DNA of 64,000 nucleotides from NCBI GenBank assembly GCA_947561395.2, contig OX387184.1, forward strand, positions 40,104,766 through 40,168,765. Reading direction: 5' to 3'. This stretch comes from Buxus sempervirens. Taxonomy: Eukaryota; Streptophyta; Magnoliopsida; Buxales; Buxaceae. Numbering within the stretch: position 1 is the first letter of the stretch; each line of letters begins with the position of its first letter. Of this stretch, positions 11,101 to 25,400 are shown piece by piece. The notes below the pieces were generated by a model. That model saw only the letters and a list, made by a program, of their open reading frames with translations, did not search any database and was not told where the DNA came from. The position numbers and the translations under genes were made by a program.

Positions 11101-14100
11101 TTTCTGTGCTATTGGATCCAAAAAGTAGAAAATGTATCTGCAGGGTCTTCATTACAGCTGCTTTGGTTTGCATAGTTTTCTTTATTGGGAGTGGATTCAT
11201 GGCAACAGACTATAATGTACGTTCATCTTGTTTGATAATTGTAGATATTGCTGGTATCTGGACATTCAATGTCTTCCTCTCTCCTTTTTTATTTTTTTAA
11301 TTTTAAATGAAGATATTGAATATTGAAATGTTACATAGTCTTTTATATGCGGATAACTAGTTGCATCTTCAATCTTATGAGTGTTTTACCCCTGGTTGGA
11401 ATGTAAGAAATTCAAAGAATTTTTTTTTTCCTTTTCTGAAATCATGAGGATTCAATGTTTTTTTCACACTTAAATAGCCAAGGTCCAAGGATTTTGATGT
11501 TTGAACTGATTAATTGGAAAGTTGGAAGTTGAACCCATATTAATTAGTTGTCATCTTTAGCAAGTGATTTGGCCGAATGGAAGTAGCACATAATCTTAAA
11601 TACACTAGAAAATATCATCAAAATTTAAAAGTAATATTGAGTAGTGTTGATAAAAATTATATTTACTTGATCATTAGAACTAGAGTTTCTAAAAAAAAGA
11701 GAAGTTGAATAATCAAGTTTGTGGAGTCTAAAACCCATTACTCAAAAACCAAAGCCTTGTGAAACATTGAAAAATGGAAAAACAGACCACTTTTGATACT
11801 CATTGTGTGCACCCATTTTTTCGCGGCCCCGGTTCGGTTTCAATTTAGTGCGTCTAATGACTCCTCTTTTATTTCCTTTGAACCGGTTTACTCATGAGTC
11901 GCCACTACCTATCGGGTTTTGAGGGTGTAGGTAGTCACCCATTTTAATTTGGTGTGCACCAGTGATTCTAGCTAAGTGACCCGGCTGCAACCTAGGGAAG
12001 TCCCTTAACACTCTGGGTTACCCCACCTTAGGTGGGTTCCCTTAAATTAGTTGGACCGGTAATTGGGCTTGGAGTGATGAGCTTTCAAGATATGGGTCAG
12101 TTCATGATTTCTTGACCAACAGGTCAAAACTTGGGTTTGTAGAGAAACCTGACCCGAGCTAGGATTGGGCTTGGCCACTGCACACATATCCAATACCCTT
12201 TTTTTAATATATTTTTTACCATATATATGAGGGTTAAAAGGAGGTGGGGAATACTATGCTACATATAATTTACTTTACATGAAAGAGACCTAAATTAAAG
12301 TAACAATGCATAAATTGAAATAAAATCAAAGATAAGTGCTAAAGCAAAAGAAGAGATAAAACCAAAAGAAACAACGTTTGGCCGTATTCGGCCACTTCAA
12401 TAAACCCCCATTTAAAATTTTTTTTTTCATATTTTTAATCATCACATATATGCATGGGTTTCAAAGGGGTTGGGGAATGCAATGTTGTGTCTTCATGCAA
12501 GAAAACAAAATGATTAAACAAACTGCAAATATAACAAAAAAAAAAAAAAAAAAAAAACACAATAAAAATCCAAAAATATAATTATAAATGATAAAAATGG
12601 AACATGCTTAGCCCAACAATTATCATTTTTTCCTTCTTCTTTTTTCTTCTTTTTTTTTTTCCTTTTTTTTTTACCTTTTGCTTTTATCATTTTTCTTTAC
12701 CATATGTGCAACCCCACTTTGGTGACACAGGTGCTAAACCAAAATTACTGTACTACAAAGTGGGACAAACAAGACAAAAGAAATACAATGAACAAGACAA
12801 AAGAAAACATTGAACCATTCCGAACATGTTTCATCTTATGTGGTTTTTTCTTCTTTTTTTTTTAATTGTTTGTTGCATTGTGTACTCATCACCTTATTAC
12901 TAGCAACAAAAAAGGAATTTGAGCTGACCACGTTCAGCAATGGCCGGACATGCAGTCATGTCCGGCCATTGCCGAACAAAGATCTGCACTCTTTTTTTTT
13001 GTTTGTCCTTTTTAAAATTCTTCCTTCCTCAGGTCTAAGAGCCCAACCTTAATAATTGTTTTTCACTCATCTGATAGGCAATCACAAAACATTCAAAGAG
13101 AGGTAATCATCTGTAGAGTTAGACTATGTGGGTTCAGCTACGCACAGTCAAACTCTTTGATCTGTTTTTTTTCTCATTCTTTATTTCAGCCCCTTGACAA
13201 AATTCCTAGCCTTTAGCCTCTCCATTCCCTGTTTGCAGGTGTTTGAAGGACAAAACAAGCAGCCAAGAAAGAGGAAACGGTTGCTCTGTCACAGTATCGG
13301 GAAAATTCAAGGAAGAACAGAGCAGCCGTGATGGTACTTCAATGGAGAGCTTTCTCTGGGTCCTTTTTCTCTTCCCAAACTCAACTGCTCCCTCTTCATA
13401 GCAGTCCTCTCCTCTTGTTCCTTTGCATTTTTTTTTCAAGCTTATTTCAACTCTCTCTCTGTATCTTTCTTTTCAACTCCTCTCGTTTTTTCTTTCCTTT
13501 CTCCTGTCTCCCCATTTTTTCTCCACTATGGTACTTCATGTTTTTCTTTCTTCTCAACCCCCCCTCTCTTTTAAAGAGGAGAGAAGGATGGGAGAGGGAT
13601 GGAGAGAGACCCACTTGGGTGTCCTCCATCTTCCTCCCATCATTCATTAATGATGGGAAGGAAGCTTATGCCTCATTAATGAGGGATAAGGAGGGGATGG
13701 GTGTACGTACACCATCCCATCATTTTTATTTATTTATTATTTTTTTTAACCTTTGTTCTCTTTCTGTCTTTTCTTCTTTTTTTTTTTTAATTTTAATAAT
13801 AAAGAAAATTGTCTTTTTATGTATTAAGTTTTAATTTGCCAAGTGGCAAACTTGTAATGCTCAAGTTTGCCTCATGGCAAACAAAACCTTAGATATTTAC
13901 AGAAATACCCTTCATATTGTTTTGGCCATAACTTTATGTCTGAACTCCGATTCATGCAAACTTAATTGCGTTTGGATCGTATCGAAGTATTCTTTTCAAT
14001 GTGGCAGAAGTTATTGACCAAATCAGCCTCTAACAAAGATGACTAATTTCAGCCTGCTTAGGATTTTGCCGTGTTTAGCACTTCTGAGCAAAATTTGGTT

Positions 14101-17100
14101 GCTTACACTCATGACCAAGGTTTTCCATCTTGTTTTGATGGAAATTTTTTTAAGGTTACATAGAAAAATTTTGCTAGCATGCTAGAAAATTTTGTTAGAC
14201 TCCCTTAAATGTGAGAAAAAAAAATGCAAAGCTTCATTAAAACAATAGAATTTTAATTTGAAAATTAGTATGGAGTTTAAATGAGATCTAAAGGAACCAA
14301 ACATGGTCATTTGCTAAAATATCCAAACATGGTCATATATTCTAGAATGTTCATATATATGGGTAGTATGTAATGGCTATACTAATGGGGCATAGGTGGT
14401 GATGGATATGCTGATATGCATGAGGATCACACCCTAAGGGGTGGGGTGGGGTGGTTCTAAGGGAAGAAACTATATTCATATCCATAACTCCCTGAACTCA
14501 TAGTGTGATAATCATGCCCCATATTTATATGGTACATTCTTGTGGCCATATAACCTTGACTTCTGTGACCTCAAGCTCTGGATATATTAATGTTCAACTC
14601 CATATGCAAGTCTTGTACATGATGTAGTAGTGGAAGAAACCTAATGCACATATCCAATATTTATGGACCTAAAGCTATGACAATGTGTTATTGTTCAAAG
14701 TATCAATGGCGGAGTTGGCATCACTCAAGGCCAATATTGGGTTGATTGGGCTGATATGGTTAGTATTGGCTGAGTTGGCGTTGATATGGGTTGACTCGGC
14801 CTTGGCTTGAAAAATTAAAAGGAATATAAAAATTGTAAAAACTTATAAGAATTGTAATATAACTATGATTCTTGGCTAAGAACTTGATTCATGTGTAAAT
14901 TAGGTGATTACATGCTTAAATGAAAATAGTGTCAAATCTAGAAGGAGATCAAATTTTTTATTTTTTTAATTTGAACACTTCGTTGGGAAATGACGGGCTT
15001 AGGAATGCCAGGATGCAATCGCGAGGTATTTATATTGTTTTTAAAGCTCAATGGATATGTATGGGCCAATATACCTTCATGAGTGCATGATGTTATACGT
15101 CACTATATGAACTACGAGATCTGGCCCTACTTCTTTAATCATATTCCTCGTCAAATTGGTTATATAGTTTGCATCCTTGATATTGTTATTGGTATCAATT
15201 GATATAAAGAAACTACAATGCTCTAGCAATAAACTAGAGTTGATGATGGCAAGTTTGGTGGGATTGGTCCAATCATTACACATAAACATCACCATCATCT
15301 AGTATAGTCTAATGGCCAACCATATGTATATTGATATTAAACCCAATTCGTTCAATACCAAGCACATTCCCAACACTCATTGATCATGATATATCAATCC
15401 AAAGTATATAGAATAATCAAAACATGGTTTTGCATAGGCTTCCACGTGTTAAAGTTCTATTTATGACTCAAAAGCTGTAGATCCACCTAACTTATACGCA
15501 AAATCCTTGAACAACCTTTTGTCTCTTTGAATTCTTTGAAAACCTTGCCAAATATTCCCCCTTTCACCTTCAGAAACACATGTCCAAGCCTTCTATCCTT
15601 GAAGCTCGCTCAACCAAAACTTCAGCAAAGTAAGATAAAACTCTTAACTAGGTTTAGCTTTAATATTTATATTAAGCTAATAGCGGACCACTTGAAAAGT
15701 AGAGGATGGTATCTGCCTGACAGATGTGTTATGTGCAAATGCTTAGAGGAGACTGTTGACCATCTCTTGTTACACTGTTCAGTGGCCAGCAAGGTTTGGA
15801 GTGATATTCTAAAGAAATTCAACTTTTATTGAGCCCAACCAGATAAACTAAGCTATGTTCCCGATTCTTGAAGATGGAAGAATGGTTATTCAAATATGAT
15901 TAAGTTCTAGAATATGGATCCTGCAGCAATATGTAGGGTGATTTGGAGGACAGAGACCGGAGATTTCAAAAATAAGGTGAAGAGGATCGAAGAGTTGGAA
16001 CTGATGGTGTTAAATCTTATGTTATGGTGGACATCTCAGATCTCATCCTCCTCTATTACTCATCTAGAAGCTTTCATTTCTTGTAAACTTTTTTCTGAAG
16101 TTCTAGGGGGTTAGCTTTTCCTATTTCTCTTGTCCTTCATTGGGGGATGTTTTTCTATCTTGGTGGTACACAATTTATGCACCCCTGTAACTTTATACTT
16201 CGATTAATATAATCTTCCTATTACTGTTCAAAATATACATATACATATTTGTATTAAGCTAATACCTGAACTAAATTATTATCATAGCCTATCCTCTTGG
16301 AGGTCCTATCTAGACTAGGTTAACTCTTCTAATTAGGTTAAGAGAATAAGCCAAATAAAATCCCCTGTTTATTTATTATTTACATTCATTTAGTCATGAA
16401 ATTACTATTTTAACCTTGTTAATTTTCTAAGGTGTCACATAAAAACTTCCCAAAAATCTATTTTGATTAGGAAAAGTACTTCAGCTTCCAAGTCTTGCAT
16501 CTAGTCAATCATGTTACAAAAATAGATGGAATCAGTTTCATTATTTAGGATGTAGCTGAAGGTGAAGGATTAAAAAGAAAATCTGCCTATGTTCTATTTT
16601 ATGCCGCTTATCTTTTATGGTTAATGAGAGAATATATGAAGAATTTAAAAGGAGAAGAGGTACAAGGGACCCATGAGGTATGGGTACCCAAAAATACTAG
16701 AAAACCTGCTAACTTAATAGTCCATGACTAATCAAGGAAGCAACCGTAGCCTAGTCCTATATTACATCATCAGCGGAGATTTTCCTGAATTACTCCCTAT
16801 TGCAAACCCAGGATGATAGCAACACTAGAATATAAAAAAAATCCCCTGTTTCTATATGCTTTCACCTTCAAAGATGTATCGATTATGTGCTAACCAGACA
16901 GCCTATATTGTCATAAAGAAAGCTGCATGATACATGACCTTGCCTTTTCTTTTGAGGAGGGGGGAAGGGAATCTCCATTGAAAATGCTATACCAAGAATA
17001 TTCCTTGGTTTTACCCAGCTGAGCCCTAATAATCCAATAAAGGAATGTCAAATAGATCCAATCAGCTCATAGTGTAAAAAAATATAATTCATCGGTTCAC

Positions 17101-20100
17101 CTTCTTTTAGCCACAAGAGACATACGCTAGGTGCTAAATATTTCCTTTTCCACCGGAGATTGCCAAGGGTATTAACAACATTGTGAAAAATAGTCCGAAG
17201 GAATGGGGAGTAGGAGCTTTCTAGAGGAAAGAAGTGGGGTACAAGGGGGAAAAAAATGAATCTTTGGGTTTTTTACGCCACCTTTACTCCATAAATCATT
17301 TAGTCTCTTTTGCTTATGCCTAATGATTGGTGTAACAAGGGATCAGTGTATTTGTTAACTTCATATGGTGTGTTTGTCTAAAAGCCATCCCGGTCCTTGA
17401 ATCACTAGATTCTAATTGGCTAAATTTCTCATATACTATGCTTTAATTGCCCCTCCTTATGCCATGATCACAATATCTAACAATATTGTGACTTCTTTTA
17501 CTTTTTGTTCATGTTGGATGGGTACACAATATCATCCTCCTCCTCCCCACTTGCACAGGCAAGAGGTTGTGCTATCTTTTGCCTTAGTTTCATTGCACTC
17601 TCTTGCTTCTCCCTAGGTTTGACTGCAACATGATTGCAATAGAGTCATCACCTCAGGTGGCACACATGAGCTAAATGTTGCTTCAGTTTCGATATGCCCC
17701 CACTATTAACCACCTGCTCACAATAAGTAGATTATTTCTTTGCTGATATGGGTATCCATTATATCCTATTCGTTGTTTGGTTGTAGAGGATGGGAATTTC
17801 TTTTCAAAGATTGACATATTTTTAAAGAAGAAATTTAAAAATGGATTAGTCGTTGGCACAAATTTCTTCGTGAAAAGTATATGAATACAGCAAAGCTTCT
17901 TAATACAAACACACAATCATATAAATATTCTATGCCTGTAGAAATGAAGTTACTCTAATGCAAAAAATGACATGGGGTGGTTTTGTAGAAGAATCCTTAC
18001 ATTTGGCGTGACAGGATTAGTAGTAGTGGTAGCGGGGCTTAAATTTTATTTCTAACAGAACTTAAAGTCTTACTGATAAGGAGAGAGAGGCAAAAAAAAA
18101 AAAAGAAAAAAACTTCAAGTCCTAATACAACTCAAACAAGCTACTATGTTAATATAACTTTAAAAAAAAAAAAAAACTTAAAACAGATACTTGTGGGACC
18201 CTGTGGTGCCATGTCATTGATTCCTATCACTATGCGTGTGCATATTCTCCTCTATAGTTTCGATTATTTCCTATTAAAAATTCATATTATTCATCATACC
18301 CATATTAAACGCAGAACCAGTAATGAGAACAAATTCATTAATAATCCTAAATTCTGATAATATACTCAATATAACATACTAGATCTCACTTTGGTTCGTG
18401 ACATGGTAATAGTTTAATTTTTCTTACAAAACAGAAAAAAAGATTTCTAAAATCTTATAATTATACTAAATAATTATTATCAAAACAGAAGATACCCATA
18501 TATGCATGATTACCATGTAGCTTTTTAAAATTTTTTTAATTTAGGATCAGCTTTCAAAATTAATTAATTATTTAACCTAGGAAAGGAAAATCACCAATTT
18601 CTAAATACATTAATTTAGATAACATTCCATGGCATTTATATTATTTTGAGATTTTAACTAAAATGATACAAAAATTTTCACATGCACTCTCTCCCTCTCT
18701 CTAATATATTTGAAAAGAATTAACTGAAACACTTCCTTTTCACAGGTCTATACATGAGTAAGTTCTACTAAAACATTTTAATGGTAAATTTTTGGCTGAA
18801 TGGAGTTTTGAATTTTCCTTGTATGTGTTAAGTTGCCATATGTATGTGCTAAGCTTAAGTTTAAATTTGAAGCTACATAATGTGAATAAATTTTGGTTTC
18901 TAATGCGCAGGTATTATCGAAATGGCAAATGGTTGGTACAATGAATAATACACAGTCCAATTCTTGTAAGGTACAACTCTTTTAGAATATGTTAGCTTTC
19001 CTTTATATTCTTACCCATAGAGAGGAGAATTTTCATTATAATTATTTTGTCTTGTATTTTTCTTTTTGCAGAACCGATGCAGGCCCCTTGGAAGTGAGGT
19101 GCTGCCAGAAGGTATTGTTGCCAGGACGTCTAATTTGGAAGTGCGGCCGTTGTGGGGCTCTGTAGTGGACATTGTATGTGAAATCACATTTATACATATT
19201 TGGTGGAAGGAAAGTTGGATTTTTGTTTACATAAATTCTTGTGCTGTTGCTTATTTTATGTGGGTTTAGTTGTCATTTGCGCTAGAATGAAATAGAATTT
19301 TTTTATTTGTTTTCTGAGGGATCATTTTACTTGCTTTCATCTCAGCCAAAATGAATTTTTTTAAGTTGACACAAATTTATTCATGCTAAGTTGCTGCAAT
19401 AGTGCTGTTAAAGGCACTTGCCAAGGCCTTTTTTAGGGCCCATGCGTACTTGTCTAATGAAGCTAGGATTGGTTCACACGGTTTTGATAGTTCATCAATT
19501 TATATCTTCTATATTTACTTATGCCATAAGAACATTTAGGCATCACAATTGTTTTGGTTGGGATAAGGCAATTAATTTTTCAGAGGCCATTGTTGTGGTT
19601 GAGATAAGGCAATTAATTTTGGAATGGAAGGTTCGTACAAATAAGAATTTGTAAGAATGAGGAATAAGGAGATTCTTTATTGTAATGTAACTGACATATT
19701 CGAGGCTCTGTAGAAATTTCACATGATGGCTGTTAGGCATGTTATTCTGAATAAAGAAGAATGTGCTGCAATGAAAAAGCTACATGCTCTTGGTTTGAGA
19801 TTGATTGAGATCAGATTGTTGGAATACATATATTAAAGACTAAGAAATATAAGGAATGAGGATGCCCGAGAGAGTCCTGGCACTGTTTTGGGTCACAGTT
19901 CTGGTTCAAGTTTTGGGGCATGCTGACAGTAAGGTGGATCAAGAATTACTAATTGTTGGCCAAAATAATAAAAACTTAGATTTATGTAAGTATAAGGGAT
20001 ACAAGCAACTTAGGTTTTCAATTGGTCTCTAACAAAACAAAATGTTTGGACCAATATATCACTTTAGATGGAAATGTAGAATAATGATTTTTGTAGCAGC

Positions 20101-22450
20101 CTTATAGGTGATGGGATAGATTAGGATAAGATGGTTTATGGGAAATGAATACACTAAGGCACTTGTGAGATTTTGTGATATAGTTTGCCAGAGAAAGGAT
20201 CCAAAACGGCTTAAATTAGACAAAAAGGATACAGATGGAGTCTGTTAGAGTTGATTTTAAGCCACATAATGTAATTTAAAATATGAATTTTGAGAGAATA
20301 GAAGGATGGAATATGAATTCTGTTGCCAACCGTAATTGGTTGGGACAAGGAATTTTTTTGGATCAATTGATTGAATAATTCCATGATGCAACTGCTATTA
20401 TACTTAAATTAAAGCTCGAATTTACTATATATAACATTTGCCGGTATTCTCGCCACTTCCAGTCTTCCAGATATCCCAATGATATTGATGAAGCTATAAC
20501 TATGTAATTAGCCAGATCATTGGTTATGTAGTCTCTCACTGATGCACATACAGAAATATTAATTCTTCATTCCACAGATTTTATTTAATTTGCATTAATC
20601 CTTACTCCGCAATTTCAAACCAGAAAAAGGTGAAGCCTTCAATGAACTTGTTGGCCATTGCAGTTGGAATAAAGCAGAAACAAATTGTGAATAGAATTGT
20701 TAAGAAGGTAACGAGGAACTTTTGTTTTTGTTTTTTTTTGTTTTATATAAATATCTTGTTTTTTCAGATCTATTTGTTTTTCTGTGGTTAACATTTATGT
20801 CTATCCACATTGCAGTTTCCTTTAAGTGATTTCGTTATATTACTCTTTCATTACGATGGCATTGTGGACCAATGGATGGATTTAGAATGGTGTGGCGATG
20901 CTTTACATGTATCTGCAAAGAATCAAACTAAATGGTAATTTCCTTATGTATTATTAACAAGATGGCATCATAATTATCAGTTGAAGCTGCTCTGTTTTGT
21001 ACAATTTGTCTTGGTACTCTTATGTGTAAAATAATACTTCTCAAAATGGCATAGGTGGTTTGCCAAGCGTTTCCTCCACCCTGATATCGTTGCTGAATAC
21101 AATTACATTTTCCTCTGGGATGAGGATCTTGAAGTTGAGAACTTTCACCCAGAACGGTATGTATAAATGAGATAATTTCTAGAATCCATGGTGGAAAAGT
21201 TTTTTTTGGGAGTCAGGTTTGGATTGTTTCATTCGGACCACTTAAAACTGTATAAAATTGTGGTAATTAAAATGGTAAAGAGTAATTCCAAGCTGGACAT
21301 ATCAATGATGACTGACTTTTTTTTTGTGTGGATTGTTTCATTCGGAACACTTGAATTTTTCTGAGTATTTTAGAATTATTTTACGAGAAAGATTTTGGAG
21401 ATTATTTTTTTCTGATGTTACAAAAATATTTGGGGCTGAAACTTGGTGTGTACAATGGGATCAAGTGGAAGTAAACATGAAGAGGTTCTGCAAAATAATT
21501 TGCCATTTTCTATATCAATTTCTCAGTCAAGTTTTGACAATTGTGCCTATGACCAGTAAACCTTGTCTTTAATTTGTATATATGATTGTTTATTGTTCTA
21601 TTCATCCATTTATGTATTTATCTATCTGAGAGGATGAAAATGAAGAATCTAAGACGGTGAGAGAAATAACAAAGAGAACTTGAATGGAGTTAGTAGGAAA
21701 GGATTTTGATATCGATGACCTGATTGAACTTTTGGTTTTTGATAGATTGGGAAGGAGGGACAGGCACCCTGTTGTCAACCTCAAAGGGATGGGGTCAATG
21801 TCATTGAAATTTTGCCATTTCCCTAGGCAACATGAAAAAATTTTGGGGAAAATAAAATTTTCTTTTTAGTATAACTCTGTGTCAGTGACATTTGGAAATT
21901 TTACATGTCATTATGTTTGCAAAAAATAAGTAACTTGATCCTTAAAATGGCAATTTGGAGATAAATATTCCTTGCTTTAGGTGATATTTGTCTGATTTTC
22001 CCTTCTCCATTTTTCACCCAAAAATATTATAAAACACCATTTGACCCTTATTTTTGAGTGTTTTATGAGACACATTTCTTGAATATTTGAAGTGTTGGGT
22101 TGATTATTAGAATTTCACATTTGAGGTAAACAAGTTTTTTCTAATTTTAATCGTCATAAGCCTAATCAAATCATATGAAATTAATATGTGGCTTATATCA
22201 GCACAATTAAAGGGTTTGTTACATTTATTTTTTGAGAAATATTACTTATATATAAAAATAAATCTAAGTATATATATAAATATTACGATTCACACACACA
22301 CACACACACAGATATATGTACATACATACATACACACAGATATGTATGTATGTATCAAACCCTTTAATTGTGCTGATATAAGCCTCATATTAATTTCATA
22401 TGATTTCATTAAGCCACATACTTATATAGCTATATATATATACCCTTACC

Positions 22451-22492
<42 letters not shown>

Positions 22493-25400
22493 ATATATAC
22501 GTCTACGTACATATACACACAATGAAAATTTAATTAATTTGGCCAATACTCATCCAAGATATTGGCCATCCTAGTTAATCATTTCTTATTTTAAATGGTA
22601 AAAATATGTTATTGAAAAAATTCTTAATTTCAAAAAGTATTCATAAAAAAAATATTTGTTGGGAAAAGGTATAGTCCAAGTAGTTTGCTATTAATTATAG
22701 TAAGTAAGAGGGTAAATATTGCGTGGAGCTGTGCAACCCTTATGAGGGTGACAAAAAATAAGTCTCTGTGCAAATATTATTATTTGATCATCAGGAATGA
22801 AGGCGTGTCTAGATAAAAACAACACTTGGCACATGGCTACAATAATTGCCACTAATTAACCTATAATTCCACCTATTGTGAGGAGGTTGATAAAGGATTT
22901 TCTTTAATCTTTTATTAACAATAGAGTGAGAGGATAAAAAGTTGTAGGAAGCGAGGATAGTAGCACAACCAATGCAGATGCTTGCTAGTGGAGAGAATTA
23001 TGATGTTGATGTTACGTACTTTCTTGAGCGTATGACATATCCAAACATGCTTAGTTTTTGAGTTGGATAGCGTTCCTATATGTGGACTGAGTTTCGTAGG
23101 AGACAGGTGGTGAGATATAAATATTTAGGAGTTGACTCTTCAAAGGCCAAGACATCAGGTGTTGACTCTTGAGGCCTGAGATTTTTGGTGTTGTGACATC
23201 ATGGTTGGGCCTTTCAAATGAGCACAGAATTTTAGGATGCCCAGTAAACCTATCTATTATTATTTTTCAATTCCAAGGAGTTTTAGAAAGCAGAAGAGGC
23301 TTAAGAATATATATAGTTGAGGAGTTATAATGAAGAAATGAACAACAAAAATAAACAGAAACACACGATTTACATAGTTTGGCAGAGATGCCTACATCCA
23401 TGGATAATGGGAGTTCCTTCACTAGGTTTGTGAAAATAGGTTTACAGAGTACACAAACCCTCTCATGGTTGCAAACTGCAATCTCTTCGATACAGCCGAA
23501 AAATCCCTAATTTGAGTACAGATGAAGAGGGTTGTTGGAAACAGTGGTTCAGTTCTGGGTCCAAGGCTGAGTTTTGAGTTTAACCAGCGGCGAACAATGG
23601 GGTTGGGGTATTGGGGGGGGGGGGGGGGGGGGGGGGCGTGCGGTATAGGGGTATTTTTTGGGATTTAAAAAATACCAGGTTTAGGGTTGGTATATATATC
23701 ATGATGTAATCCTATTTGATTTTTTCTTAGTGGAAATTTTGCCGTACACAGTGGACGTAGGCACATTGCCAAACCACTTAAATTCTTTTGTGTTCGAGTT
23801 CTTGTTGTTGTTCTTCTTCTCTAATATCTATTGCAATTCACAACAAGGGTGATGAGAAAAGCTTCTAAAGAGCCAAGGAAAATAATGTTCTGCATATAAT
23901 CATAGATGATGAGAGTACCTATATGAAGCCAAGGAGGATGGTGCAGTAGAAATATAACCTCTACTTGACATCATGTGCTGCACCTTATAGTGACTTGATG
24001 TTACAATTCATTGCACTGAATTAGATTATTATCAGTATGTTAGCAAACTCTAGGGCCACAACTACGGTCTTTCACATCTACTTTTATGTGTTAGCCAAGA
24101 TAAGGGAGACGTGTGAGTGATATAGTCTGACTAGGCTCTAGGCATAAATCATACTATAGTTCCCTGCTAACTATGTAGCCTTGGAGAGCATCCTAGGCCA
24201 TATAGTAGGATTAAGAGAAATTTTTCCTGGAGCTGATCGGAACAAATTTACTTAGAGCCATATTGCCGTGGGAGAAAGAGTATGGATATTTCTTTTTTGT
24301 AGTTTTAGAATAGGGTCCACAACTGGTTCTTATGTTGGAATTCATCTGTGTACTGAGGCTACTAGATACAAATGCTTATCCTACCATGGGATCCATTTAT
24401 GTGTAAATGAGGTTTATAGAAGAGTAGATTGAAGTTGTTTATCCAGGATCATTAGTGGGTCTATAAGATCATCAATGGTTGATAGTCTAAGACGTTGGAG
24501 CACCCTCTTCACAGCAGTGGTGAATTTTGTTTGTTGAAATTTAAAGTTCATTTAATTAAGTTTATGGAAGTATTTTATTGAAAATGAGCCCTAGCATAAT
24601 TTTTGAAACTCAAGTTACAACATCCATGGACTAGGATCGTAATTTATTGAAAACTGTTCATGAATATATGCTAAGTTTGACCTCAACTTCCCAAGTTGAG
24701 AGAGAAGGGTGTGAGAAGTGTCACTTTGGCAGTGGGATGACTAGTCAATGTGTTAGAAAATAAGTTCTGTCTGATTTCTTAGAACTGTTTTCAATTTAAT
24801 ATTTATTATTATAGTTGGCAGATTATAATGTCTAACCATGTAGTGTGGGGTCCTTTGACTATTAGTTGCTGATTGGGTGGAGGGTAGGATGATGCCATTT
24901 AAGTAACCCAAAATTTTCTATTAGTGTTCTTATAATTAGTACTTTACCATATTGAGAAATAAGCAACTCATTTTACAGGTGTGTCCTGGACAATGTATTG
25001 GGTTATGTAACCATGCTTTAGATGTTGGTGGCCCAGCTTACATTAACATATGCTCTTCAGCATATGAGAAGAACTGAAGAACATTCAACCTCATCCAAAC
25101 CAAGTAGTGGAATTTGTTTCAAAAGAATTTTGCGGACCAAAAAAAAAAAAAAACAAAAAAGTTGGGAGTTAATATTTTAACAGATTTCATTTGAATTCCC
25201 CTTTTTATCCATTCTACTTGTGGTTCTTGAGTGAAAATCAGTATGCACTTGACAGCTGTAGTTTCTGGTGTTGGCAAGATGTCACATGTGGTTTGTAATC
25301 TTATGGAAAATCATATTAAATCCTACAGATTCTGCAACTTGAATTCTTATTTCAGTTGAATCCTACTCATGATCTTATGATCCAATTTTATCTTAAAATT

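Noticed and set aside
13328-13834. 168-codon frame rich in Phe, Leu and Ser
   Set aside because: It runs through T/C-rich sequence of the solo LTR B2; the composition follows the base bias, and the frame overlaps others of equal quality.
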